Made by a program: the position numbers and the translations under genes. A DNA stretch of 64,000 nt. Origin: Paenarthrobacter sp. GOM3 (GTDB lineage: Bacteria > Actinomycetota > Actinomycetes > Actinomycetales > Micrococcaceae). The stretch is taken from NCBI RefSeq assembly GCF_018215265.2, contig NZ_CP136562.1, positions 3,968,001 through 4,032,000 of the forward strand. Reading direction: 5' to 3'. Shown piece by piece: positions 35,598 to 43,316 of this stretch (its first letter is position 1; the number at the start of each line of letters is the position of its first letter). The notes beneath the pieces were generated by a model. That model saw nothing but the letters and a program-made list of their open reading frames with translations, did no database searches and was not told where the DNA came from.

Positions 35598-35728
35598 GCG
35601 CCACCTCATTTCAGTTCGGTTGTTGTCTATTGGATGGCTGCCAATCTATGGGCGCGCCGAAGCCGCCAGCAAGGCAGCAATTTGCACTTCTTCACCCGGC
35701 TTAGCGCGACTTCTCGGGGCTTCGCATG

Positions 35729-35796
35729 GCGTCACAAAATCCTTCACCAACCGTTAAATGCGTCTCTTCTTTGCCTGCGTTAACGCGGTGTGACGC
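35729..35796. promoter_or_regulatory. spaced 8-base inverted repeat in the divergent control region
   Basis: GCGTCACA at 35729-35736 and TGTGACGC at 35789-35796 lie in the 288-base gap between the transporter/monooxygenase operon and the divergent FAD-binding protein gene. A second, shorter pair ATTGG/CCAAT is at 35629-35633 and 35641-35645. Either could be an operator for a regulator encoded elsewhere. Confidence 0.3.
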
Positions 35797-35885
35797 GTAG
35801 TGAACGGCCGTTACCCGCTCCTCGACCGGCGTGCCCGGGGGTCCCTAGATTGGACTGCACCAACCACTGTTTGCCAGGAGATCCC

Positions 35886-37799
35886 ATGCCGTCACGAGTT
35901 CCAGCCGTCGCCTTTATTGGCGGCGGCCCGCGCACGGCCGGCGTCCTCGAACGGCTCGCCGCCAACCGCCCAGCGCTGTTCGATGGTCCGTTGGACATCC
36001 ACGTGATCGAGCCGCACCAGCCGGGCTCGGGCAGGATCTGGCGTTACGACCAGGACCCCGGCCTGCTGCTCAACTCAACAGCCGCGGACGTCACCATGTT
36101 CACGGACGCTTCGGTGGCCTGCGACGGTCCAACGGTTGATGGCCCGGGCCTCTCTACCTGGGCCGCGGGTGTGCTGGACGGCACCATCCGGGACGTTCCT
36201 GCCCTGGAGCCGCACCTGCTCGAGCAGCTCCGTTCGCTGACTCCTGCGTCCTTCCCCACCCGCCAGCTCCAGAGCAAGTACCTTGAGTGGTTCTTCCGCC
36301 GGGCAGTCTCCTCCCTCGGCCCGGATGTGACAGTCACGGTCCATCGGGACACGGCAACCGCCGTCGAACGCGCTTCCGACGACGGTTCCCACCACGTCAG
36401 GCTGGCTTCCGGCGCTGAGGTGATTGCCGACGTCGTGGTTTACGCACTGGGCCACACCGATTCTTTGCTGGATCCTGAGTCCGCCCGCCTCAGCGACTTT
36501 GCTGCCACGCATGGCGGGTTCCATGCGCCGCCGTCGTACACCACGGATGTGGACTACTCCGCGGTGGAGGCAGGCCAGGACGTGATCGTCTCCGGAATGG
36601 GGCTCGCGTTCGTTGACCTGTTGGTGCTGTTGTTTCAGGGCCGCGGTGGGCGTTTCGAGGAAAGGCCCGACGGCGAACTCGACTACGTTCCGTCCGGCGC
36701 CGAGCCACGGGTCTGGGCAGGGTCGCGGCGAGGGGTGCCGTACCACTCCAAAATCTCCTCGGAGCTGCGCGGTGAGCCGGTTGCCCGCCCCCGATATTTC
36801 ACTGCAGAGGCTGTCCAGGCGTTGTTGGCAGAGCATCAGGAGCTCGATTTCCGGACGCAGCTGTGGCCGCTCATCGCCAAGGATGCCGGCTACGCCTACT
36901 ACCGGGAACTGTTCACCGGCTACCCATCACGGGTGCTGGGGACGTGGGAAAGCTTCGAAGCCCATTTTGACGCCGCCCCCTGGTACAGCTCCGCGCGGGA
37001 AGAACTGGTGGCCGTCTCTATCCCGGATCCGGCACTCCGCCTGGACCTGGAGAAGCTCGACCGCCCCTTGAGCGGATGCGCTTTCGCCGACCACGACGCG
37101 GTGCAGCGCTCCGTTGCCGCGTACATCCAGAACGACCTCAACCTCCGCACCAGCAGCGACCACTCGGAAACCCTCGCGTTGTTCACCGCGCTCCTGTTTG
37201 TATACATGGATCTCGGCCGGCTTGTCCCGCAGGAGCGGCTCAACGCCCGCTCCCAGCAGGCGATCCACGGCTGGTGGCACGGCTTCTTCAGCTTCGTTGA
37301 CTCCGGGCCCCCTTCCCACCGCCTCCGTGAGATGCTCGCGCTGCACAGGGCCGGACTCCTGAAATTCCTGGGCCCGGGTATGTGGGTGCGCGCTGATGAA
37401 ACCCTCGGACGGTTCGTTGCGGGCTCCTTCCAGTCGCCGGTGGTGGTGGACGCGTCCGCCTACATCGAGGCACGGCTGCCTTCGGCCTCGGTGGAGCGGT
37501 CCGCCAACCCGGCCCTGCTGCACCTGCACGACGCCGGATGGGGCACCGAACAGCGGCTGCTCACCTCCGAAGGAGCCCACTCCACGGGGAAACTCCTGGT
37601 CTCCGGGAATCACGAAGTATTGTCCCCTGTTGGTACTCCACAGAAGGGTCTGTTTGCGGTGGGTCCGTGGACGTCGGGGTGGGGCGCGGGGGCCTTTGCC
37701 CGTCCCAACACCAACGCAGCTCCGTTCCGGGAAAACGACGCCCTGGCACGGAGGATCCTGTCCACGGTTGCCGTCGTCCCAGCGCTCCAACCCAACTAG
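35886..37799 (+). CDS. FAD/NAD(P)-binding protein (FAD-NAD(P)-binding PF13454 type)
   Basis: A 637-residue flavoprotein-like protein. The N-terminal Rossmann motif is AVAFIGGGPRTAGVLERL, a GxGPRG variant typical of this family. IHVIEPHQPGSGRIWR and GLLLNSTAADVTMFTD follow, and a second dinucleotide-binding stretch QDVIVSGMGLAFVDLLVLL is at about residue 235. The C-terminal third ends with GLFAVGPWTSGWGAGAFARP, the FAD-closing motif. Probably an NAD(P)H-dependent monooxygenase or reductase; substrate unknown. The start at 35886 follows AGGAG. It is divergent from the LLM operon and followed by a GNAT gene, a set-up consistent with a shared pathway. Confidence 0.83.
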   Translation: MPSRVPAVAFIGGGPRTAGVLERLAANRPALFDGPLDIHVIEPHQPGSGRIWRYDQDPGLLLNSTAADVTMFTDASVACDGPTVDGPGLSTWAAGVLDGTIRDVPALEPHLLEQLRSLTPASFPTRQLQSKYLEWFFRRAVSSLGPDVTVTVHRDTATAVERASDDGSHHVRLASGAEVIADVVVYALGHTDSLLDPESARLSDFAATHGGFHAPPSYTTDVDYSAVEAGQDVIVSGMGLAFVDLLVLLFQGRGGRFEERPDGELDYVPSGAEPRVWAGSRRGVPYHSKISSELRGEPVARPRYFTAEAVQALLAEHQELDFRTQLWPLIAKDAGYAYYRELFTGYPSRVLGTWESFEAHFDAAPWYSSAREELVAVSIPDPALRLDLEKLDRPLSGCAFADHDAVQRSVAAYIQNDLNLRTSSDHSETLALFTALLFVYMDLGRLVPQERLNARSQQAIHGWWHGFFSFVDSGPPSHRLREMLALHRAGLLKFLGPGMWVRADETLGRFVAGSFQSPVVVDASAYIEARLPSASVERSANPALLHLHDAGWGTEQRLLTSEGAHSTGKLLVSGNHEVLSPVGTPQKGLFAVGPWTSGWGAGAFARPNTNAAPFRENDALARRILSTVAVVPALQPN

Positions 37800-37824
37800 G
37801 GTTTCCACCTACGAAAGGCATGAC

Positions 37825-38343
37825 ATGACCACCTCGCCGACCCTCCCGACGTCGGGCCTCACCGTCCTGAGCCTGCCTATGGACGATCCCCGCGTCCGCC
37901 CGCTCCTGGACGAGCTCGCCGTCGAATACGAGGCACGCTATGGGGATCTGTTCAGCAGCGAGGGCGCGGCCGAGGAACTTAACCGGTACCCCGCCGAAGA
38001 GTTCGCGGCTCCGCACGGTGCGCTCATCATCATCCAGGAGAACGGCGAATCCGTGGCCGGCGGCGCCTTCCGCCGCTACGACCAGGACACAGCCGAGCTC
38101 AAGAGGATTTGGACCCACTCCGCCCATCGCCGTCGCGGATTGGCACGTCGCGTTCTCGTCGAGCTCGAAGCCGAGGCCCGGCGCCGCGGCTACACCAAGC
38201 TCTACCTGACCACAGGACCGCGCCAGCCGGAAGCCAAGAACCTGTACCTGGCCACAGGGTACACGGCGCTTTTCGACCTCGACGCGGACCCCGAGGAAAT
38301 CATGCATTTGGCGTTCAGCAAGGATCTTGCCCCGCACAGCTAA
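37825..38343 (+). CDS. GNAT-family N-acetyltransferase
   Basis: A 172-residue acetyltransferase. The acetyl-CoA loop is HRRRGLARRVLVELEAEARR (about residues 105-125), preceded by LKRIWTHSA and followed by KLYLTTGPRQPEAKNLYLATGY. The start at 37825 follows GAAAGG, 25 bases after the FAD protein. In known S-alkyl-cysteine degradation clusters a GNAT N-acetylates the substrate before a flavin monooxygenase acts, which would fit here, but the acceptor is not shown by the sequence. Confidence 0.84.
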   Translation: MTTSPTLPTSGLTVLSLPMDDPRVRPLLDELAVEYEARYGDLFSSEGAAEELNRYPAEEFAAPHGALIIIQENGESVAGGAFRRYDQDTAELKRIWTHSAHRRRGLARRVLVELEAEARRRGYTKLYLTTGPRQPEAKNLYLATGYTALFDLDADPEEIMHLAFSKDLAPHS

Positions 38344-38352
38344 GCTATGCGC

Positions 38353-40047
38353 ATGGCCAACAAAAGCACTGCCGAAAAACTCGCCACCATCCAGCAGGGG
38401 TACACCCTGGAAGGCGCCACTATTGAGCTTGGTGCCGCGATCGTGGACGGCGAAGTCCACAAGGAAGCGCAGGTCCGGCTCCCGCTGGCCATGATGAACC
38501 GGCATGGCCTGGTGGCCGGAGCCACCGGTACCGGCAAAACCGTCACCCTCCACATGATTGCCGAACAGCTCTCGACGGCGGGTGTTCCGGTTTTCCTCGC
38601 CGACATCAAGGGCGATCTGTCCGGGCTGGCCACGCCCGCTACCGGGAGTGAGAAGCTGACGGCCCGCACGTCCGCGCTGGGCCAGCAGTGGGAAGCCAAG
38701 AACTTCCCGGTGGAGTTCCTCTCACTCGGTGGGGACGGGAACGGCATCCCGGTCCGCGCCACCATCACCTCGTTCGGGCCCATATTGCTCTCCCGCATCA
38801 TGGACCTCAACGACACCCAGGAATCCAGCCTCCAGCTGATCTTCCACTTCGCCGACCAGAAGAACCTTGAACTGATCGACCTTAAGGACCTCCGCGCCGT
38901 CATCCAGTTCCTCACCTCGGACGAAGGCAAAGCCGAACTCGAGAAGCTGGGCGGCCTCTCCAAAGCCACGGCCGGTGTGATCCTGCGCGAACTGGTGGGG
39001 TTGGAAGCGCAGGGCATGGAGAAATTCTTCGGCGAACCGGAGTTCGATACCGCCGAACTGCTCCGCACAGCACCCGACGGCCGCGGAGTGGTCAGCTGTC
39101 TGGAGCTCCCCACGCTGCAGACCAAGCCTCTGCTGTTTTCAACCTTCCTGATGTGGCTCCTCGCCGACCTCTTTGAAGACCTGCCCGAAGCCGGCGACCT
39201 GGACAAGCCCAAGCTCGTCTTCTTCCTGGACGAGGCACATCTGCTCTTCAACGACGCTTCCAAGGCCTTCCTTGAAGCCATCACCACCACGGTCCGGCTC
39301 ATCCGGTCCAAGGGCGTGGGCATCTTCTTCGTCACCCAAACACCCAAAGACGTTCCCGCCGACATCCTGGGCCAGCTCGCCAACAGGGTGCAGCACGCCT
39401 TGCGGGCCTTCACCCCAGAGGACGCCAAGGCGCTGAAGGCAACCGTGTCCACATTCCCGGTCAGCGACTACGACCTGGAGAAGACACTCACCTCAGCTGG
39501 CATCGGCGAAGCCGTCATCACCGTCATGAACGAAAAAGGCGCTCCCACGCCTGTCGCCCTGACCCGGCTCCGGGCGCCCGAATCCGTCATGGGACCCAGT
39601 ACTGACGAGCTCATCCGGAGCACCGTGGCTGCGTCCTCCTTGCTGGTCAAATACGGCACCGCGGTGGACAACGTCTCCGCCTACGAGAAGTTGAACGGCC
39701 AGGTCGCTGCCTCCACAGGCGACCCCGCACCGGGACTGCCTCCTGTTCCCTCATCCGCTACGGGAGCATCGCAGGCAGACATCGACGCCGAAGCCCGCCG
39801 TATCGAGGAGGAAATCCTGGGCCGTCCAAGCTCGCGGGCATCCACCCCTGAGTCCTACCCGGCCCCGCCCGCGCCCGCCCCGGCTCCCGCGCCCGCCCCA
39901 CAGGACGGGATGTTCGGCGACATAGCCGGCGCCTTGGGAGGTGCATTGGGCGGTGGCCTCAAGAGCATGGTCCGCTCCATGGGCACCCAGCTCGGCCGAG
40001 ACCTCATGCGCGGAGTCTTCGGCACTTCCTCGCGTCGCCGTCGCTAG
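38353..40047 (+). CDS. HerA-like helicase/ATPase (DUF853 family)
   Basis: P-loop ATPase of 564 residues of the HerA-FtsK superfamily, DUF853 branch. Walker A is GATGTGKT (about residue 57), followed by VFLADIKGDLSGL. Walker B LVFFLDEAHLLF is at about residue 295, and an arginine-finger-like region IFFVTQTPKDVPADILGQLA follows. The C-terminal 100 residues are Pro/Ala-rich (APAPAPAPAP) and end with a Gly-rich amphipathic segment and RRRR. Role in DNA handling or secretion is unclear. The ATG at 38353 is six bases after TAAGCT, fitting a leaderless start; an ATG at 38347 would add two residues. Confidence 0.85.
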   Translation: MANKSTAEKLATIQQGYTLEGATIELGAAIVDGEVHKEAQVRLPLAMMNRHGLVAGATGTGKTVTLHMIAEQLSTAGVPVFLADIKGDLSGLATPATGSEKLTARTSALGQQWEAKNFPVEFLSLGGDGNGIPVRATITSFGPILLSRIMDLNDTQESSLQLIFHFADQKNLELIDLKDLRAVIQFLTSDEGKAELEKLGGLSKATAGVILRELVGLEAQGMEKFFGEPEFDTAELLRTAPDGRGVVSCLELPTLQTKPLLFSTFLMWLLADLFEDLPEAGDLDKPKLVFFLDEAHLLFNDASKAFLEAITTTVRLIRSKGVGIFFVTQTPKDVPADILGQLANRVQHALRAFTPEDAKALKATVSTFPVSDYDLEKTLTSAGIGEAVITVMNEKGAPTPVALTRLRAPESVMGPSTDELIRSTVAASSLLVKYGTAVDNVSAYEKLNGQVAASTGDPAPGLPPVPSSATGASQADIDAEARRIEEEILGRPSSRASTPESYPAPPAPAPAPAPAPQDGMFGDIAGALGGALGGGLKSMVRSMGTQLGRDLMRGVFGTSSRRRR

Positions 40048-40180
40048 CCCTGTTCAGCAGCGCTGGGCGGCGGCATGCGTTGCTGCCGCCCGCCGTCGCG
40101 CCTTCTCCAAACGGTGGATATAAGACGTTCCGACGCCTTCGTGCACAGTGATTGCAGCTGCGGCAGGTAACGTAAAGGGC

Positions 40181-41179
40181 GTGCAGTTGAGTCAAGCGAT
40201 GGTCAAGACCGCAGCCGGGTGGCTGCTCGGTCTGATGCTTGCTGCCGCCGGAGCCATCGTGTGCATCAATCTGGTGAGCTCCTCGGTGGCCAGCCCCCAG
40301 CAGCCCGTCAAGGAATACCTGGAAGCCCTGCAAAAGGGCGAAGGCGAAGAAGCACTGGGGCTGTTGAGGGCCAAAGTTCCCAGCGCCAACGCCGCGATGC
40401 TGGACGGAACCGCGTTACAAACCGCCGCCTCCAAGATGTCAGACGTCAAGGTGGGGAACCCCGAAGCGCGTGGCAGCAACCGGATGGCCGTGCCCGTGGA
40501 ATACACCTTGGACGGCAACCGCCTCCACACCGAGTTCCTGATGGAGCGCACCGGAACCCAGTGGCTGTTCTTCACCAAGTGGGCCTTCGTGCCCACCACT
40601 CTGCCCACCATTGACGTCACCGTAGTGAATGCCAGCGAAGCAACGCTCAACGGCGTCCCCGTCAACATGCCCAACGGCCGCAACACCTTCGCCGTTTTCT
40701 TCCCCGGCAAATACGAAGCAAGCCTGAACGGCACCTATTTCGAGGCTCCGCCGGCATCGGCCCTCGTGTCCTCCCGCGACGGCGGCCAAGCGCCCCTGAA
40801 CCTGCAGACACGCTCCACAAAAGCCATGAATGAAGCCGTGGCGGGCAAAGTCCGGGAATTCCTGGACACGTGCGCCGCCCAGGCCACGGAACAGCAGCGA
40901 CTCCAGCCGGACTGCCCCTTCTACCATGTCAGCAACGCGCGGGTAGTGGACGGAACCATCAAGTGGGCCATTACGGAATACCCCAAGATCACCATTGAGC
41001 CCTTTGGCGGCAAGTGGGTTGTGGCGCCTCTGAACGGCAAGGCGACGTTGACCGCCCGCGAAATCGACCTCTTCACGGGCTACGGCAAAGACCTGAGCGT
41101 CGAGCACGATTTCAGCTTCACCACCCAGCTGGACATCTCCGGCGACACTGTCACCGTGACGCCACTCCTGACGTTCTAG
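40181..41179 (+). CDS. hypothetical membrane-anchored protein
   Basis: Unrecognised 332-residue protein. One N-terminal hydrophobic segment (AAGWLLGLMLAAAGAIVCINLV) acts as a signal anchor, leaving about 295 residues outside the membrane. The exported part begins with an NTF2-like helix pair (PVKEYLEALQKGEGEEALGLL), a layout seen in lipoprotein-like stress or lumazine-binding-type domains, and has strands such as VPVEYTLDGNRLHTEFLMER and a cysteine pair (DTCAAQ, PDCPFYH). The GTG at 40181 lies seven bases after TAACGT, suggesting leaderless initiation; a GTG at 40148 and an ATG at 40199 are alternatives. Confidence 0.7.
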   Translation: MQLSQAMVKTAAGWLLGLMLAAAGAIVCINLVSSSVASPQQPVKEYLEALQKGEGEEALGLLRAKVPSANAAMLDGTALQTAASKMSDVKVGNPEARGSNRMAVPVEYTLDGNRLHTEFLMERTGTQWLFFTKWAFVPTTLPTIDVTVVNASEATLNGVPVNMPNGRNTFAVFFPGKYEASLNGTYFEAPPASALVSSRDGGQAPLNLQTRSTKAMNEAVAGKVREFLDTCAAQATEQQRLQPDCPFYHVSNARVVDGTIKWAITEYPKITIEPFGGKWVVAPLNGKATLTAREIDLFTGYGKDLSVEHDFSFTTQLDISGDTVTVTPLLTF

Positions 41180-41244
41180 GGCTTTCCGGGCGTTCTTCGC
41201 CGCGCACGTTTTCGGCCTCCACGCCTGGAGGATTTCCTGGGGCA

Positions 41245-41289
41245 CTGCTGAAATGAGTGGCTTAAACCTGCTGAAATGAGTGGCTTAAA
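41245..41289. repeat. two-copy tandem repeat, 23-base period
   Basis: CTGCTGAAATGAGTGGCTTA and two more bases (AA) occur at 41245-41266 and again at 41268-41289 with no mismatch. The pair lies in the 163-base gap between convergent genes. It looks like a recent slippage or insertion scar; no function is evident. Confidence 0.7.
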
Positions 41290-41342
41290 AGGGAATGGCC
41301 CGGGTCCCTCCTCAGTGGCAGACGCGGGCCTATCCGACGGAC

Positions 41343-43316
41343 CTAGTCCATTCCTCGCAAGTCCAGAACCAGCTCCGATTCGCCGTCAGCCTGCAGGACC
41401 ACCGGAATGCCCCAGTCCTGTTGGTAGAGGTGGCAGGCGGCGTGATCCGGGATCTCGCCGTCCTCTGTCTCGGGGCCATCGCAAGCCGCGGCGCGGGCCG
41501 TGATGTGAAGGATTCCCTCGGGAACGTCCGCTGACAGTTCAAGGGTGCGGAGCAAGCCCACCGACGTTCCTCCACCGGAGACCAGCAGTTCCGGCGGTGT
41601 GGAGGAGATTTTCAACTGCGTCGGGTCGCCCCAGCGGTCGTCAAGCTTCTGGCCCGTGGGAGCCTTGAAACGCACTGCCAGCTCAAGGTTTCCCGGCGTG
41701 ACGGGGCTCTTGGGGCGGTGCGTTTGCGACGCGCCCTCGTCCACTTGCTGGGCTTCCTTCGGGATGGGAACCAAGACCAGCTGGTGCTTGTTCGACTCCA
41801 CCACTACAAGAAGCGGCTCGCTGCCTTCCACCTGGACCACGACGACGTCACTCGGCTCAGCGAGGCCCCTCGCCAACGTGGACACAGACTTGGTGGAGGG
41901 GTCGTACCGGCGAACGGCACCGTTGTACGTATCGGCGATGGCCACCGAACCGTCAGGGAGAACCGTGACGCCCAGTGGGTGCTGGAGACGCGCCTCAGCG
42001 GAATCACCGTCGCGGAACCCGAAATCGAACAGCCCCTTCCCCACTGCGGTCTCGACCGTCACGCCGGAATCGCTGACAACCAGCCGGCGCAGGGACGACG
42101 TCTCGGAATCGGCAACCCAGATGTTGTCATCCGCATCGATCGCGAGGCCCGACGACTGGGCGAACCAGGCTTCCTCGGCTTTGCCGTCCAACAGGCCCTC
42201 AAGCCCGGAACCGGCAAGGATGGAGACCTCATTGCTCAGGGGGTCGAAGGCGAAGATCTGGTGGGTACCTGCCATGGCGATAACCACGCGCTGCAGCTTC
42301 CCGCTCCACACCACATCCCAAGGGGAGGACAGCGAAACTTCAGCACCAAGTCCCAGCGCTCCAACGTCCACGGAGTCCGCCGCGAAGTCGGCCGGACCGT
42401 CGTCGTGGTGTTCGGACCACGTACCGGCACCAGTGTCCGTCACGCGTGCGGGACCGGCATCGAGCAGGCGCTGCACTCCGTTACCCGCGACGGTCTGCAC
42501 GTAACCGGAGCTGAGCGTCACGCCACGCAGTCGGTGGTTCACCGTATCGGTCACCACTGCGTCGTAACCGAGCTTCCAGGCGAGCTCAGACGGGAGCAAA
42601 GCTACGCCCTGCGGCTCGTTGAACTGGGCGATCTCAGCTTGTCCGTCCAGGTACCCCTTGGTCCCCGAGCCAATAACGCGCTCCACGGTCTCAAGGTCCG
42701 GGCGGAGCTCCACCAGCCGGTGGTGGCCGGAGTCCACTACGAGGTAGTTGCCATTGGCCAGTTGGGTGGCCTTCCCGGGGAAGCGCAACGTGCCCGACGT
42801 CGGCTCTGGAGCCACGTATGGACCATTGCCGCGGTGGAGGGTTCCCTTGGCTTCGTGCTCGGCTACGAGCTCCTCCAGCAGCACGGCGAGGCCGCCGGCG
42901 TGGCCCTCACCCGAAAGGTGGGCCACGATGTAGCCCTCAGGGTCAACCACAACAAGCGTGGGCCATGCGCGGGCCGTGTAGGCCTTCCACGTTGCGAGCT
43001 CGGGGTCGTCCAGGACCGGGTGGTGGATTTCGTAGCGCTCAACGGCTGAAGCCAATGCCACGGGATCGGCCTCATGCTCGAACTTGGGCGAGTGCACGCC
43101 TACCGTCACCAGGACGTCCGAGTACTTTTCCTCGAGCGGGCGGAGCTCATCCAGGACGTGCAGGCAATTGATGCAGCAGAAGGTCCAGAAGTCGAGCAGC
43201 ACGATCTTTCCCCGCAGGGATTCGAGATCCAGTGATTTGCCGCCCGTGTTGAGCCAGCCGCGGCCCTCCAGTTCGGAGGCCCGGACCCGGAGTTGGGTGC
43301 GTACGGTTTCGCTCAT
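41343..43316 (-). CDS. thioredoxin-like NHL-repeat protein (NHLRC2-like)
   Basis: A 657-residue protein. The N-terminal thioredoxin-like domain (about 1-150) has GKIVLLDFWTFCCINCLHVL with the CCINC redox motif typical of NHLRC2-like proteins. It is followed by an NHL beta-propeller of about six blades (for example NEPQGVALLP, SSPWDVVW, SSGLAIDADDNIWVADS, QHPLGVTVLPDGSVAIAD). The C-terminal 130 residues are a beta-rich domain with DHAACHLYQQDWGIPVVL. No signal peptide is seen, so it is probably cytoplasmic. Its start overlaps the CopD-CtaG stop by one base (TGATG), so both belong to one operon, perhaps linked to redox or copper handling. Confidence 0.85.
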   Translation of the reverse strand: MSETVRTQLRVRASELEGRGWLNTGGKSLDLESLRGKIVLLDFWTFCCINCLHVLDELRPLEEKYSDVLVTVGVHSPKFEHEADPVALASAVERYEIHHPVLDDPELATWKAYTARAWPTLVVVDPEGYIVAHLSGEGHAGGLAVLLEELVAEHEAKGTLHRGNGPYVAPEPTSGTLRFPGKATQLANGNYLVVDSGHHRLVELRPDLETVERVIGSGTKGYLDGQAEIAQFNEPQGVALLPSELAWKLGYDAVVTDTVNHRLRGVTLSSGYVQTVAGNGVQRLLDAGPARVTDTGAGTWSEHHDDGPADFAADSVDVGALGLGAEVSLSSPWDVVWSGKLQRVVIAMAGTHQIFAFDPLSNEVSILAGSGLEGLLDGKAEEAWFAQSSGLAIDADDNIWVADSETSSLRRLVVSDSGVTVETAVGKGLFDFGFRDGDSAEARLQHPLGVTVLPDGSVAIADTYNGAVRRYDPSTKSVSTLARGLAEPSDVVVVQVEGSEPLLVVVESNKHQLVLVPIPKEAQQVDEGASQTHRPKSPVTPGNLELAVRFKAPTGQKLDDRWGDPTQLKISSTPPELLVSGGGTSVGLLRTLELSADVPEGILHITARAAACDGPETEDGEIPDHAACHLYQQDWGIPVVLQADGESELVLDLRGMD

